DNA of 64,000 nucleotides from Turnera subulata (taxonomy: Eukaryota; Streptophyta; Magnoliopsida; Malpighiales; Passifloraceae): NCBI GenBank assembly GCA_028386065.3, contig JAKUCV010004852.1, positions 1 to 64,000 on the forward strand, in the 5' to 3' direction. The notes beneath the pieces are model-generated. The model had not been told where the DNA came from. It saw only the letters and a list, made by a program, of their open reading frames with translations, and did no database searches. This document shows, piece after piece, positions 44,461 to 57,887 of the stretch. The position numbers were made by a program, and so were the translations under genes. Position 1 is the first letter of the stretch, and each line of letters begins with the position of its first letter.

Positions 44461-47400
44461 ATGGCTCTCCGGAAGTGCATTCCTTTGAGTGATGCACCTT
44501 CTGTTGGTATGAAGCTTATGGGGGTTTCCAAAAAGGTGCAAGAGAATGCCCATCTTGCAGCGCCAGAAACAAGCGATATGATGCAGCCTGATTTGGATGT
44601 TGACCTAAGAGAAGTTTATTTTCTAATTATGCATTTCCTTTCAGCTGGGCCATGTCATCGGACATATGGACAGCTTTGGAATGAACTCCTTGAACATCAA
44701 CTTCTACCCAGGCGGTATCATGCTTGGTATTCCAGAGGTGGAGCACCTAATAGCTATGGGAACGATGATGGTTTGTCTTTCCCATTAAACTATGACAATT
44801 TGGTTGAGAGGTATGCTATATGCATTATTTCTTTCTGTCTTTCTCTTTGTAGATTCTGTTTTATCATTGTGGTATTTTGTTTGATGATTGTCAATTAATC
44901 ATCATATACTATCTAGGTACCCACATATCGAGAAGAATCACTTAGTCAAGCTTTTGAAGCAGTTGTTGCTTAGAACAGCCTCTCCATCACCAGGCACGAT
45001 TGGTGGACACGTTCCAAATGCAGCTCATGTTCCTACCCTGCTGGGAACGGGTTCATTTTCACTTTTGAGCTGTAGGTGACATTTATTGAAGGTTTAAGTC
45101 CTTGATATTTAACATGGGTCTTTAGTCTTTGTCTTAAAAATGGTCACTTTATGGATATGCTTGGAGTGATTTTTTTAACTGTGCAGAATTTTTTCTCACT
45201 GCATAAGCTGCCTCATGCTCTTTATCACATTTGATAAGTAAAAATAAGTTTTTATGTCTCATTCTGGCACCATTCTCTTCCACAGCTGATATGGATGCAT
45301 CAAAAGTTGAACAAAGCCTTCCTCCTGCTCACATGCGATGGCCTCATATGCGTGCTGATCAGGTTCGTGGGCTGAGTTTGAGAGAAATTGGTGGTGGTTT
45401 TGCTAGACATCATCGTGCACCATCTGTTCGTGCAGCATGCTATGCTATTGAAAAGCCATCATCCATGGTACAGAAAATGCAAAACATCAAAAGGCTAAGG
45501 GGACACCGCAATGCCGTCTATTGTGGTATGGACTTTATCTTTAAGAATTAGATTAGCAAGTTTATGTCAGCACATCATACATATCCATGGGTACGGTCTT
45601 AGCCTTATGTTACTAGTGGGGTGCAATGTATTTCTGCCAAGATATACGATAGAAGTTACCATATGTTATACATATGGTAATTGTAATTGATGGTTGCGGA
45701 TTTGTAACTACAAATTTTTCCTTGACTTAAAAATCCTGCAGCAATATTTGATCGGTCAGGGAGATATGTTATTACTGGTTCAGACGACCGCCTTGTCAAA
45801 ATATGGTCTATGGAAACAGCATTTTGCTTGGCCAGCTGTCGTGGACATGAAGTGAGTCTGGTTACTGTATAGAGCATACTTCTTTCCATTGTTTTTCTTT
45901 CTATTCTTGTTCTAATTTTGACTTTCATTTGATTCTAATGAAGGGTGACATTACTGATTTGGCTGTAAGTTCCAACAACGCCTTGGTGGCTTCTTCTTCA
46001 AATGATTGTATAATTCGAGTTGTAAGCTTCTATCATCTTCTTATAATAGCAAAAGCTTTACTTTTTTTTGGTTCGCCTTTTACGTTATCTCTGATCAATC
46101 TTTCTGGTTATGTGCAGTGGCGTTTGCCAGATGGGTACCCAATATCTGTTCTGCGTGGACACACTGGAGCTGTCACAGCCATTGCATTTAGTCCTAGACC
46201 TAGTTCTGTATACCAGCTTCTTTCGTAAGGCTGATATCTGATCTCCTTATTTGCTCCTACTTAAAGTTCATCTTGTAGAATAACAATCGGGTTTTCTCTG
46301 CTTCACGGTTTTTTTTGTCTCTTGGGTATGTGTCCGTTTCACTAGGGTTGATGCAATGTTTGAATTATTGTTATTATAAATCAGAAATTGTTACTAAATG
46401 AGGAACCTCTGTTGACCTTAGGTGTCTTTAGTTTAAAGTTACTGAAAGCTTGAATCTCTCTGTTTATGTCATTGCAACCAACAACCTTTGTGATTTTTGG
46501 CAAAATCTTGGAGTTATTATTGCACGCCTAAGAGAGGCTGTTGAATCCTTATATCCTGCAATTTGTATTCTGGTTCCAGATTATGCCACTATAGCTGTAC
46601 AGTAATGCAAGTTGATTTTGAGTTTTTATTTTCTGTATGAAATTGGTTTCTTATCCTTGGGTATGTTGTCTGTTTTCTTTATTCTTTTACTTCAATTATT
46701 TAGCTTACAATTTTGAGTTTGTTCATGAGTTTTTTCCTTATTGTTCTTCTTCTTTGTATGTGTAACCCTGTGTGCTTCCTATGAGTTTGTCATCCATACT
46801 TTGTTTGAAAATGGCCGAGCAAGGAGAGTATATCACCGTTGCCACAGAGCTGTATAACCATTTTGGTAGCTTTGCTTTGCAGGTCATCTGATGATGGGAC
46901 ATGCAGGATATGGGATGCTAGGTCATCAAATGTGAGGCCACGAATTTATGTTCCAAGGCCTTTGGATTCCACTGCTGGTTAGTTATATTTCACTGAAACC
47001 TATAATTGATGAACTGGCATATTTGTCAGAAGCTCTCATAAAGATATTGGAATGGCGCAGGGAAGAATGGTGGGCCATCTTCAAGTGATGGTCCACAAAG
47101 TCATCAGATCTTTTGCTGTGCATTTAATGCCAATGGGACTATCTTTGTCACCGGTAGCTCTGACCATCTTGCTAGGGTACTTTCAATTCCTGCTTTCATC
47201 TTTCATACTTCACATGATAGCAGTTGTACTTTGTTTTATGGATATCTGTTGGTTGAAATTTTGCGTCTCCATCTTGTCTATAATACTGTGATTTGCAGGT
47301 TTGGAATGCTTGTAAATTTATCACGGATGACATGGACCAGCCAAATCATGAGATAGATGTGTTAGCCGGTCATGAGAATGATGTTAACTATGTTCAATTT

Positions 47401-50400
47401 AGGTAAGCATTTTATTACTTTTGCCTAATATTTTCTTTGATTTTCGATTACTTACACAGGATATGACCTTCATCTTGTAGTGGCTGTTCTGCGGCATCCA
47501 GATTCTCTTTGAATGACAACTCAAAGGAAGAGAATATTCCGAAATTTAGAAATTCATGGTGTGAAATGCCCCTCCTTGATTACCTCTTGCTTGTATCTTC
47601 CATTGTCATTAAGATACAACACGAATGCTTCTATTTTATTAGATTTTTTACATGTATTTTTTGTTTATGCATGCCCAGGATTTCTCATGACTATATAGTT
47701 ACTTGTTCTCGAGATGGCAGCGCAATTATTTGGATTCCAAGATCTCGTCGTTCACATGTAACCTCACTTCACTTTCTTTCTTGTTTTTCTTTGGCGGTTA
47801 TTGTGGCAAAATAAGTCAGTCTGTTGCTTCCTACAAGGTCCAGTTTGAGTCAATTGAAACCTAAGTGAGACTGTTATCTGCTCATTTGACTTTTTAAGGG
47901 AAATAAAATTACATTTTTTTTTCTGTTAAGGGGAAACCTGGTCGCTGGACCCGATCATATCATCTAAAAGTTCCTCCTCCACCAATGCCTCCTCAACCTA
48001 CTCGTGGAGGCCCGCGGCAGAGAATTCTTCCAACTCCCCGTGGCGTGAATATGATTGTGTGGAGCTTAGATAATCGTTTTGTCCTTGCGGCCATCATGGG
48101 TAATGTTGCTTACATTTAGTGTCTTTGCATGTTGTGCCCTTGTTTCTCCTAATCCATCTCTACACTATGCATTTATGTTTGGATTTTGTCGTGATCTTCT
48201 GGTTAGAGTACAAAACTATTCCTGGGACCTCATCCATCAGCTTAAGCTTTTGGTTGAAATGGTCACTATGGTAACGGAATCACTATGACCAAATGGCTGG
48301 GTGTTCAAATCCTCATACCTCCCTCCTTGTTGAATTAAAAAAAGGCACAAGGTGTGGTTGGGCCTGTGAAAGTTTCAAGCCCAAAGGGCTTTCACTTGAG
48401 GGAGGGTGTTAGGGTACAAAACTATTCCTAGGACCCCATCCATCAGTTTGAGTTTTTGGTTGAAATGGTCTCTTGACATTTGTGATAAAGTGATCTTGTT
48501 GAATTAAAAAAAGGCACAAGGTGTGGTTGGGCCTGTGAAAGTTTCAAGCCCAAAGGGCTTTCACTTGAGGGAGGGTGTTAGGGTACAAAACTATTCCTAG
48601 GACCCCATCCATCAGTTTGAGTGTTTGGTTGAAATGGTCTCTTGACATTTGTGATAAAGTGATCTTTTGGATATAGACAAACAAAACAAGGCTAGGTTGT
48701 GATTTTGTTTTCTTGGCAGCTTTTGTGACTTGCATTTGATTAGTTTGAGTTAAATGTTCATTTGAATTTTGTTGCGCTACAACATTTAATCTACAATCTG
48801 AAAATCCAGAAGTAGTTGCTTTCATATAAATTATTAACAAATGGACATCCTTCAAAAGAAAAGGAAGCAGAAAGAGAATAAGGTGGAGTAGGGGGCTCGG
48901 AAGTGATTAGGGTACTTCTGTATGGTAGCTGAAATACTATGAGAAATGACGAAAATGAATATACTAATACGAATAAAGGGAGAGCGTCAATAACCAACCG
49001 CTAGTAAGCTGGTGATTGATGTTATAAAGGAGGCGTTAGTTTTTGGTATGATAGTGTATGGGGAACTGTTAGGCATGACAGTGACACCAAGTTTAGTTTT
49101 ACATGTCAATTCCAATGGTTTATAATTGTGGTGGATATAGGCTGTTACTTCAGCTGGACTATCCTGCATGAGAAAGATCTTCAGAAGCCATAAATTTGCT
49201 AGGAGAAACTTGGTCTTGCTAACATGACATTACTTCTGCCGCTTCCCTATGGATCTGTCTGTAAGATATTCATTTTTTAGTGTGTTGGTGGTATTTGAGG
49301 GATGGGTAGAAAAATAGCCTTGATCTTTCCTGGTAGGGCTGTTATTATTTTTGTTTTCAGTTTTGAGTCTCCAGCTGATAAGTGTGCTATGTTCTATGTT
49401 CATATAGTTGATAATATTCGTGCCTTGTTTATGGAGATGCAAGCCTCTTGGTGATGGGCAGATGTATTGTATTTTTTGTTATAGGCGCTGGAACAGCTTC
49501 TTTTTGCTTGCTGAATTTTAGTTGAAACTTGTAAAGTATGTTTTGTTGTGCATAGCATGAATATTTTATTGTTGTTCCAATGCAAATGGACGAGTGAGGA
49601 AGCATGCCACTTTGCTATAAATCTAATTATGTATTTTCTTCCTGTTCACATTGCAACATTAGAAGTAGACAATGGGTAATATTGATATTGGCTAATCCAC
49701 ACCAGTGTATATTTGTACTTCCTGGACTAGACTACTGATGATTAATCTTTGGGTAGGGTAGTGGTAGCTAAATAGTAATATATGTTCATGATGCAGATTG
49801 CAGAATATGCGTTTGGAATGCTGCTGATGGCAACCTTGTGCATTCTTTGACTGGTCATACTCAGTCTGTGAGTGATTCTCCATTTCTTATTTACGGCGAA
49901 CACAAATAGAATCCAAAATGACTGCTGTTATGTGTAGTTCTTATTTTTCTGGAATTGTCTTGCTATGGATATGGTGTAAGTATTACATTCACTTCTTTTG
50001 TCTTATACTGTATATTCATGAGATGCTCTATGGGATTAATTGATAAACTCTTCTGCCAATTTGAAAGCTGGTTCAATTTTCATAGTTCTTGTTTTGCCCA
50101 TCAAACAGTATAGGTAGCTCTCTTTGATTTTATGCTGTCAGCTATCGTACCACTAGATAATTTAACTTCAACTGCATATTTTCTTCTGTGTTGAAAGTAA
50201 AGCGGTCAAAGTTTGAGAAAAGGATCAGCAAAATAGTGGTCCTATTTCTACAGTCATTATATAGTGTTTCTCACTTTTCTGGTTTCTGGATGAGTGTTTT
50301 TTTCTTAGATGATGGCCTAGCTTGTGACCAGGTTTAATGGATGTCATTGTCTATGTGGGGATCACCAAAAGGTTCCGTTAGTAATTGCTGTGATACCTGG

Positions 50401-53400
50401 ATTTCTGTATCTTTCTTTTTTTTCTTCTGCTTATCTTTTCACATGTGGAATTGCATCATTTGCATTCTTGCCTTCCCACTAGTTTTCCCGTATGCTGTAT
50501 GAGTATCCTCTGTCTATGGTAATGCATTTATATTTTGCCCTTGAGTTGAATTTTTTTTTAATCCTTCTACAGCTGTAGTCTCTGCTCTAATGTATGGTTT
50601 GGTATTGTGTGGTGTGATATTTTCTAAACATTTTGTGTGTTCATATCTTACCTTATTATTATCAGATTCTTTTAGAATGGGTGTAGAACCTATTCTGCAT
50701 AATTAAACTATTTTTATAGTGCATCTATATTGCTTTAATTTTTGCTGTTTAATTTTTCTTATTGCTTATGCGATCTTCTCTTATGGAATGAACTACAGTA
50801 AGTAATTTAAGATTTCTGTTGTGTTTTTGGCAGACATATGTTCTGGATGTTCATCCTTTCAATCCCCGAATTGCCATGAGTGCTGGCTACGATGGCCAAA
50901 CCATAGTGTGGGATGTGAGTTTCAGTTTTCCAATTCTCATTTGTGGTTTCTTCTATTTTACTTAATTGTCTGATGGGATGTTTTCTTCCTTTAGATATGG
51001 GAGGGCACACCTATCCGAATCTATGAAATTTCACGTTTCAAGTTGGTAGATGGAAAATTTTCACCGTAAGTCTGTTGTGGCATTAATAGTTTCAAATGCT
51101 ATAATTTTGTTGATTCTATGGATACATTCTGTGTTCATGGTCAATTAGCGTCTTAACTTATTGTCCTTTGTTTTATTGTAAACTCTTTTTAGCTGTACTG
51201 ATTAGTGTTATGGTTTCATATCGGAAGCTCTGGCTATTTTTTGTTAAATAATTGTACGCAAGATGCCTGTCAACACAATTATCTCTTCAGTTTTAAAAAT
51301 TTACATCTACAGTGGTTATGGAGAGTCGCCATTGGGCAGCATTTCAAAGATGACTTTGATCTTTCTAGTCATGCTTTCTACATTCCTTTTTGCTTCCCAC
51401 TGTCTAATGTCGATTTGAGCGTGATTTTGAGGTTCTTGTCTTTATGATCTTTGAGACTGTAACGGAAGCATATGATTTCTAGAGATGATGAGATAAATAT
51501 TGTTTTGTGAACTTAATTCTTTCTTTCTTTGGGTATAAGTTGCTACTTTTTAATCTCACCGCTGATGCTGCTTCTATTGTTCAAGGTTTGAAAATAACTT
51601 GTGCAAAAGATGCAATTAACAAACTGCAAGCAAAGTAAGAAGTATGTTATGAATCACGGTATAACAAATCTAAGTAGTCTTTATTTTAGGTTTAGCAATT
51701 TATGTTTCCATCTAAGTAGTTGGATGTGTTCTGATCTTTTCTACTAACTTCTGACCTCTGAGATGTGGCAATGGTTAAAAGTTTGAAATTAACATTCAAA
51801 GAGAGATTCCTGAAAATGCATAGCTGTCGTACATCCATTTTCTGTATCGGGCTGACCATAAGATGTTAGTTCCCATCATGCATTTTTTCTTCTGGACAGG
51901 TGGATCCTTGTCCACCATCATGGAAATGAATTTATACCTGCTGTGTATAGAACTATTGAATTGTGCTCCTGTTGGATTACTGGAGGATATGTCTAAATTC
52001 CTGCAGTTGTGCATTTTCATTATAATTTGATTATACTACTTTCTGTGACAGGGATGGGACATCCATTATACTTTCAGATGATGTTGGTCAATTGTATATT
52101 TTAAGCACAGGCCAAGGCGAGTCTCAAACAGATGCTAAATATGATCAGGTCTTGAACATCTTGATTTCAGTATCTTTGCCTCTTTTAAGTGATCACTAGT
52201 TTCTTGATATACTTAGTTATACTCGATTCATGTGCTTTTTGTGTTTTTCAGTTTTTCCTGGGTGATTATCGACCTTTGGTGCAAGATACCTACGGAAATG
52301 TACTCGACCAGGTTAGCTAATTACCAACAGGATGCTGAATTGAATTTTTTTAGTAATGTTGTTGCTAGGTTATATATGAAGAAAGCTAAACTACGAATTG
52401 CACTTCTAAACTTTTCAAGGGTGCTTTCAACTTTGTAGCTCAACTCTGTCCCTATTTCTGCAAGTCGTTTATATACTATCCTAGGTCATGCTTGTTAACC
52501 AGCCCCTGCTGAAAAATCTGTTGACTGGGCACATGAAAAGTGAACCTGCATCATGTTGGTAGTACTGAATCTCTGAATGAGTGGAATGGAATATGCTCTT
52601 CTTAACTCTTCACTTTGCTCCTGGACCATATGCACACTCCCACACCAAAACTTATTGCCTATTGAATTCGATACCAATCAAGAACAAACAAGACATTTGC
52701 CCGCTTTTTGTTGTTAATTCTGTCCCCTGCGAATGTTGCTTCCATTTGCTGAGATTTGAGTCAGATGATTATGCTTTTGGTAAATTTTAATTGAAGAACT
52801 TATACTTTTACTTTTGATTTGTGGCATTGGTTGTTCTTTGGTGTCTTCCTCACCTGTACATATCTGTATCTTTTCAAGGCATAGTCAATGCCGGTTAAGT
52901 TTTCGTGAGGAATGGAGGGGGTGATGATATTAGCTACTAAATTAGATTCCACTTGAAATAGCAAGCTCTTATGGAAGAAACCCCTTCGTTTTCTTATTGT
53001 TTTTTTTTTTTTTCTGGTGGTTAAGAATAAAGTATTTTTTGCTGCTCTTCTGAAGTCCAAATTCGTTTTTAGTTTTTACACTTTGAGGACCTTACCTTAT
53101 TTTTCATTCGTTTCTCGTATACTCCTTATCTCAATGGAAGATGTAAGTAGGAATCTCCTTAAGCTATGGAATGAGTGTAGGTGATATGTGTTTTATTCCT
53201 TTAACAATTATTGGATTCGAAATAGGCTCTATCAAACCTTATGCTCTTTACCTTCAAATAATGTTGACAATAATGCATATACCATGGCATTTGCCATGCT
53301 TCTGCATTGTTTGACGAATCCTTATATCAGATTTATGAACATATTTATGCTGCATTGACTAATTGATCTTATATAATGGGATATGTTTGATTTAGGAATC

Positions 53401-56400
53401 TCAGCTCGTGCCTTACCGGAGGAATATGCAGGATCTTCTTTGTGACTCAGGTTACTCTGGAACCAGATGCACTCTGTGGTGTTTTAATTGCGTTTCTTTG
53501 TTATCATCAGTCTTCTTAATGACCTTTTCTGTGTTCTCTAGGGATGAATCCGTATCCAGAACCTTACCAAAGTATGTACCAAAAGAGACGATTAGGGGCC
53601 TTGGGTATGGAATGGAAGCCTTCATCTATAAAATTTGCTGTTGGGCCTGACTTCAGTCTGGACCCAGATTTCCAAATGCTCCCCTTGGCAGATCTGGATG
53701 TATTGCTTGAACCTCTGCCCGAGTTTATTGACACTATGGAATGGGAACCAGAAACTAATGTGCAAAGTGATGATAATGATTCGGAGTATAATGTGCCTGA
53801 AGAATATTCTTCTGGAGGTGAGCAAGGAAGTTTAAGTTCTAGTTCCTCTGCCAATGTGGAGTCTAGTGCAGATGACAGTGATGTTGAGGGGAAGGATGGC
53901 TTCCGAAGATCAAAAAGGAAAAAACAGAAAGCAGAAGTAAGTATCTTCTTGCTGGTTTTTAGTTAAATTTTTTTTTTTTTTAAAGACAAAGCTAAGTTTT
54001 AATTTTGGATCAGATCGAGATAATGACTTCTTCGGGAAGGCGTGTTAAGAAGAGAAATTTGGACGAATGTGATGGCAATGCATTAAAAAGTGGCCAAATA
54101 AGAAAATCAAGAATTGGACGGAAAGCTTCCAAGAAAAAGTCCTCCACTTCCAAGGGTTTGAGACCACGAAGGGCTGCTGCTCGCAACGCTCTTACTTTGT
54201 TTTCCAAAATTACTGGAACAGCTTCTGATGGAGAAGATGAAGTTGGATCAGAAGACGAGTTGTCAGAAAGCGAATCCACAATGCATGATTCCAATGTTCA
54301 GAGTGATGAGTCAGATAGATCCTTTCAAAATGAGAGGAACAGACATTCAAAGGGGAAAGACATTTGCCAGGAAGAGCCTGAGGTTGCAGGTAGATCTTAT
54401 GAAATTGCAGAATCTCATTTAAATTCTGGAGGCCGGCGGCGTTTGGTCCTGAAATTGCCAGTTCGGGATTCTAGTAGGATTGGACTGCCAGAGAATGTAA
54501 TGCACAAGTCTGGAGTGAATTTGGTTGGCTCGTCATCCAATGCTCACCATGAAGGTACTGAGATAGACGGGATCCATATGAACCCTCTGGATGGATACTC
54601 TTCTGGTGATGCAAAATGCAGTCATGCAGAAGTAAGAGGACTGAGTTGTCTCTCTGATGGATACAAAAATGGTGATATCAGATGGGGTGGCGTCAAGGCT
54701 CGCACTTCCAAGCGCCAGAGGTTGGGAGAAGCCTCTTCGTTAGCTGCATTTACCCGTTCTAGTGCATGTATGCGTGATCATGAAGGACAGAATGATCTTC
54801 ATGGATGCTTAAGTCTTGAGGATCAAGCGACCACCTGCTCTGGTTTGAAAATCCAAAGTTATGTAGAAATGAAGGATGATGTGGCACTGGTTAAAGATAG
54901 AAATATTGGACCTGATACCTCTGAGGTTTTGAATGATGTGGTTAATGGTAGTGTGAATCATGGCAATGATGATGAACCTGAAAGCAAAGAAAGTTCCAGA
55001 GCTATTTCTACGAAGATAAGGATAAGGCCCATAGGCCTTCCAAAAGATTCATTAAAGGACCAAGTAAATGGTGGATGCGATAATGAAGGCCCTGAAACAT
55101 CTGGGCATGAAAGAACGGACAAAATGCACAAAACAGATGGGCCTGAAGAATCAGATGCTCTGGCTGGTGCAATTTCTTTGCTTCCTTTAGACAACTCTAT
55201 GAGATCCCATTCACAACCAAAAAAGATGTTTGCAGTCGTTTATAGAAGGTCAAAGTCATCAAGAGACAAAGTTAACATAGAGGGTGATAGTAGCAGGGAA
55301 AGCATCCCGAATGCCAGTGACCAAAATGACAATCTGCATTCCAGATCTGACTTGCATGAGAGCAAATCTGATGGGGCTTGTCAAATACGTTCCACGGGTT
55401 TGATGGAACCTTTGAGTAATTCATACATTGCGAGAAATAATCTCAATCCAGGGAATGGAAATGAAGCAGAGGATAACTCTATAATTGTCCATGACAGAAC
55501 TAATAGACATCGAGTTCAAGCAGATGAATGGGGATCAAGTTCAATTGTAGGAGTTGGGGCCAGATCTACTAGAAATAGGAGAACAAGTTATCAGTACCGT
55601 GACACCAGTCCTGTAGATAGAAGGAAGTCACAGCAATCGGCCAAAAGAGGCACATGGTTAATGTTGTCAAAAAAGGATGGATCGAGATACATCCCCCAGA
55701 TAGGAGATGAAGTGGTATATCTGAGACAAGTAAGTGGTAGAAATTAAAGTTTCGTTGCTGCTTACTTGGAATTGTTTTTTTTTTTTTGCCCTATATTTTT
55801 TTAAAATAATAGTTGCAGTGATTTACTAGGAAAGCTTCTTTGTGTTTCAGGGTCACCAAGAATACATAGAATACACTTCCGTAAAGGAGCCTGTTCCTTG
55901 GAAGTCGCTAAAGGGAAATATAAGGGCTGTGGAATTCTGCAAGGTTGAAAGACTTGAGTATGCACCACTTCCTGGATCGGGAGATCCTTGCTGTAAAATG
56001 ATCCTCAAATTTGTAGATCCTGCTTCTAGTGTGTTCCAGAAATCATTCAAGTTAACTTTACCTGAAGTGACTGGCTTCCCAGATTTCCTTGTTGAACAAA
56101 CTCGGTTTGATGCTGCAATTCAGAGAAAGTGGACATGTAGGGATAAGTGTAAAGTCTGGTGGAGAAATGAAGGTCAAGAAGGTGGCAACTGGTGGCAAGG
56201 AAGGGTTCTGTCTGTGAAGCCCAAGTCTTCTGAATTTCCAGACAGTCCATGGGAGAGGTATGCGGTCCAATATAAAAGTGAACCCACAGAAACTCATCTC
56301 CACAGTCCCTGGGAGCTTTTTGATGCTGAAACAGAATGGTGGGATCAGGATGGGCCTTGTATCGATGATGAGATAACAGCTAAACTGCTGTCTGCCTTCT

Positions 56401-56973
56401 CCGAGCTAGAGAGATCACGCAACAATGATGAGGTACCAACGCTTAGGGAGCTGATATTCTTTGTCGTGTAGAAAATAATAAACTTGCTGCTCAGTTGGGA
56501 AAATATTCAGGTTATATTCTGATAATTGATTTTGAATATCTTTTTGTGGCACTTCACAGGATTACTTTGGGGTTCAGAAGTTGAGTCAAATTTCGCAGAG
56601 GTCTATTTATAAAAATAGGTACGCCATGTTACAGTTTTACCTCTGTTATTCTCGTCTGACACTGAAGTTGTTTCCTAACAGTTTGAGAGCCCGTCGTTGG
56701 CCCTTCAAAATATTGTGCGTTATTTGTAGAAGGATTTGAAATTGAATTGCCATTGGGATCAAAATTTGCTTTTCCAGGTTTCCAGTTCCTTTATCTCTCG
56801 AATCAATTCAGTCAAGGTTAGAGAATAGGTACTACAGAAGACTGGAGGCGGTGAAACATGACATTGAAGTCATGCTGGCAATTGCAGAATCGTACTCGGG
56901 GAAGGATGCAGATCTCGTGAGGAAAATGAAGCGGTTGACAGATTTTTTGTCCGAGACTTTAGATTCTTTGTAG
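44461..56973 (+). CDS. WD40-repeat bromodomain protein (BRWD/PHIP type)
   Basis: Twenty-three coding exons after a leader exon: 44461-44810, 44917-45071, 45286-45525, 45742-45851, 45944-46021, 46118-46224, 46883-46977, 47061-47176, 47299-47402, 47481-47558, 47679-47757, 47931-48099, 49797-49867, 50834-50914, 50995-51065, 52052-52148, 52252-52311, 53396-53450, 53542-53936, 54014-55729, 55851-56432, 56560-56618, 56778-56973. Phases agree throughout and give 1687 residues. Start MALRKCIPLSDAP; N-terminal BRWD block; eight WD40-type blades from about residue 235 (LRGHRNAVYCAIF) to 650; an acidic and basic linker (RRSKRKKQK); a BRWD-specific WW-rich region (KCKVWWRNEGQEGGNWWQG); and a C-terminal bromodomain-like helix set (FPVPLSLESIQSRLENRYYR). 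Probably a nuclear chromatin reader or CUL4-DDB1 adaptor. Every exon looks intact. Confidence 0.92.
48326..48664 (+). repeat. Tandem 169-bp repeat in BRWD intron
   Basis: Two nearly identical units (48326-48494, 48495-48664), each from CTTGTTGAATTAAAAAAAGG to AAAGTGAT. A diverged partial unit precedes them from about 48205 (TACAAAACTATTCCTGGGAC). They lie in the intron 48100-49796 and look like retroelement-derived or satellite-like duplications. Confidence 0.9.
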
Positions 56974-57653
56974 GCCTAAATTGTTGTAGAGGTATCAGTT
57001 GGGCCCGTTTGGGTTTTTCCTCTTTCTTGTATATATAATTTTTCTTCGTTTATTGTTTAATATTTTTGCATCGTTTTAGATCAAATTTTGAATTAAGCCA
57101 ACACCTAGGGACATAATTCCCTGTTACCATTTTTTCCTATATAGTGATGTTAGGGAATTAGCCAATTGCAGTGGAGAATTTTCCACTTGAAAGCTGGGAA
57201 GTTTCATTTTTGTATAGACAACCCTGATCAGCATCTCATGAATAAAAAGCAAAATTCACTCAGATGTTTGTTGGCAAATATTACCATCCACGTTTTTATG
57301 CAGCACTTTGAATCTTGTACCTTGCATCTCAATTTTAGGTGCCATTCTGTTAGAAGTCGAGCTGTCCCAAGTTTAGGTGCCTTTCTCGAGCAATTGCCTA
57401 CGCTAGTCATGAGATGCTATTGATAAAATGCGAATACATGTCAGATCCATTTGCCATCAGAAAAGGAAACGAAAAATACTGACTAAAAACATAAACATGA
57501 CTTATAATTGGAATAAACTGATCGTCACAAAAGGTGATTGGATTCATGTCAGTCCTTCACTCAAAACCTGAAGTTCTGATACGAACCTCGAGAAATCCTG
57601 GTAGTCTGTTCCACACTATTATCATGAAATATTAAAATGCAAGGATACAGAAT
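56974..57653. other. BRWD 3' UTR and intergenic DNA
   Basis: AT-rich; the probable 3' UTR reaches about 57250 (GAATAAAAAGC at 57239). No further gene recognised. Confidence 0.4.
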
Positions 57654-57654
57654 T

Positions 57655-57887
57655 ATCAAGCATTACAACGGCATTAGAAATCAGATAGAATTGCTGGGGC
57701 ATGTCAGATAATCTTTAATCTCTTGAGCGCATTTCCACGATTGAGATTGCAGCATACGAAGAAGAGACTACAGAAACATCAATCATTACAACATGACAAA
57801 TCGGGCAGAATTGTTGTGGCATGTCAGAGAATCTTTAATCTCTCCAGCGGTTTCCACAACTGGGATTGCAGCATACGAAGAAAAGAG
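57655..57887 (-). repeat. Tandem duplication of the NRPB9 copy-1 3' end
   Basis: 57655-57766 and 57778-57887 are about 120-bp diverged direct copies (ATCAAGCATTACAAC versus ATCAATCATTACAAC at the left; GCATACGAAGAA at the right). The right copy is the real last exon of NRPB9 copy 1; in the left copy the zinc-ribbon Cys codons have decayed. Confidence 0.8.

Noticed and set aside
48290..48325. GGTGTTCAAATCC-like tRNA T-loop motif
   Set aside because: It is part of the tandem repeat neighbourhood in an intron; no tRNA fold.
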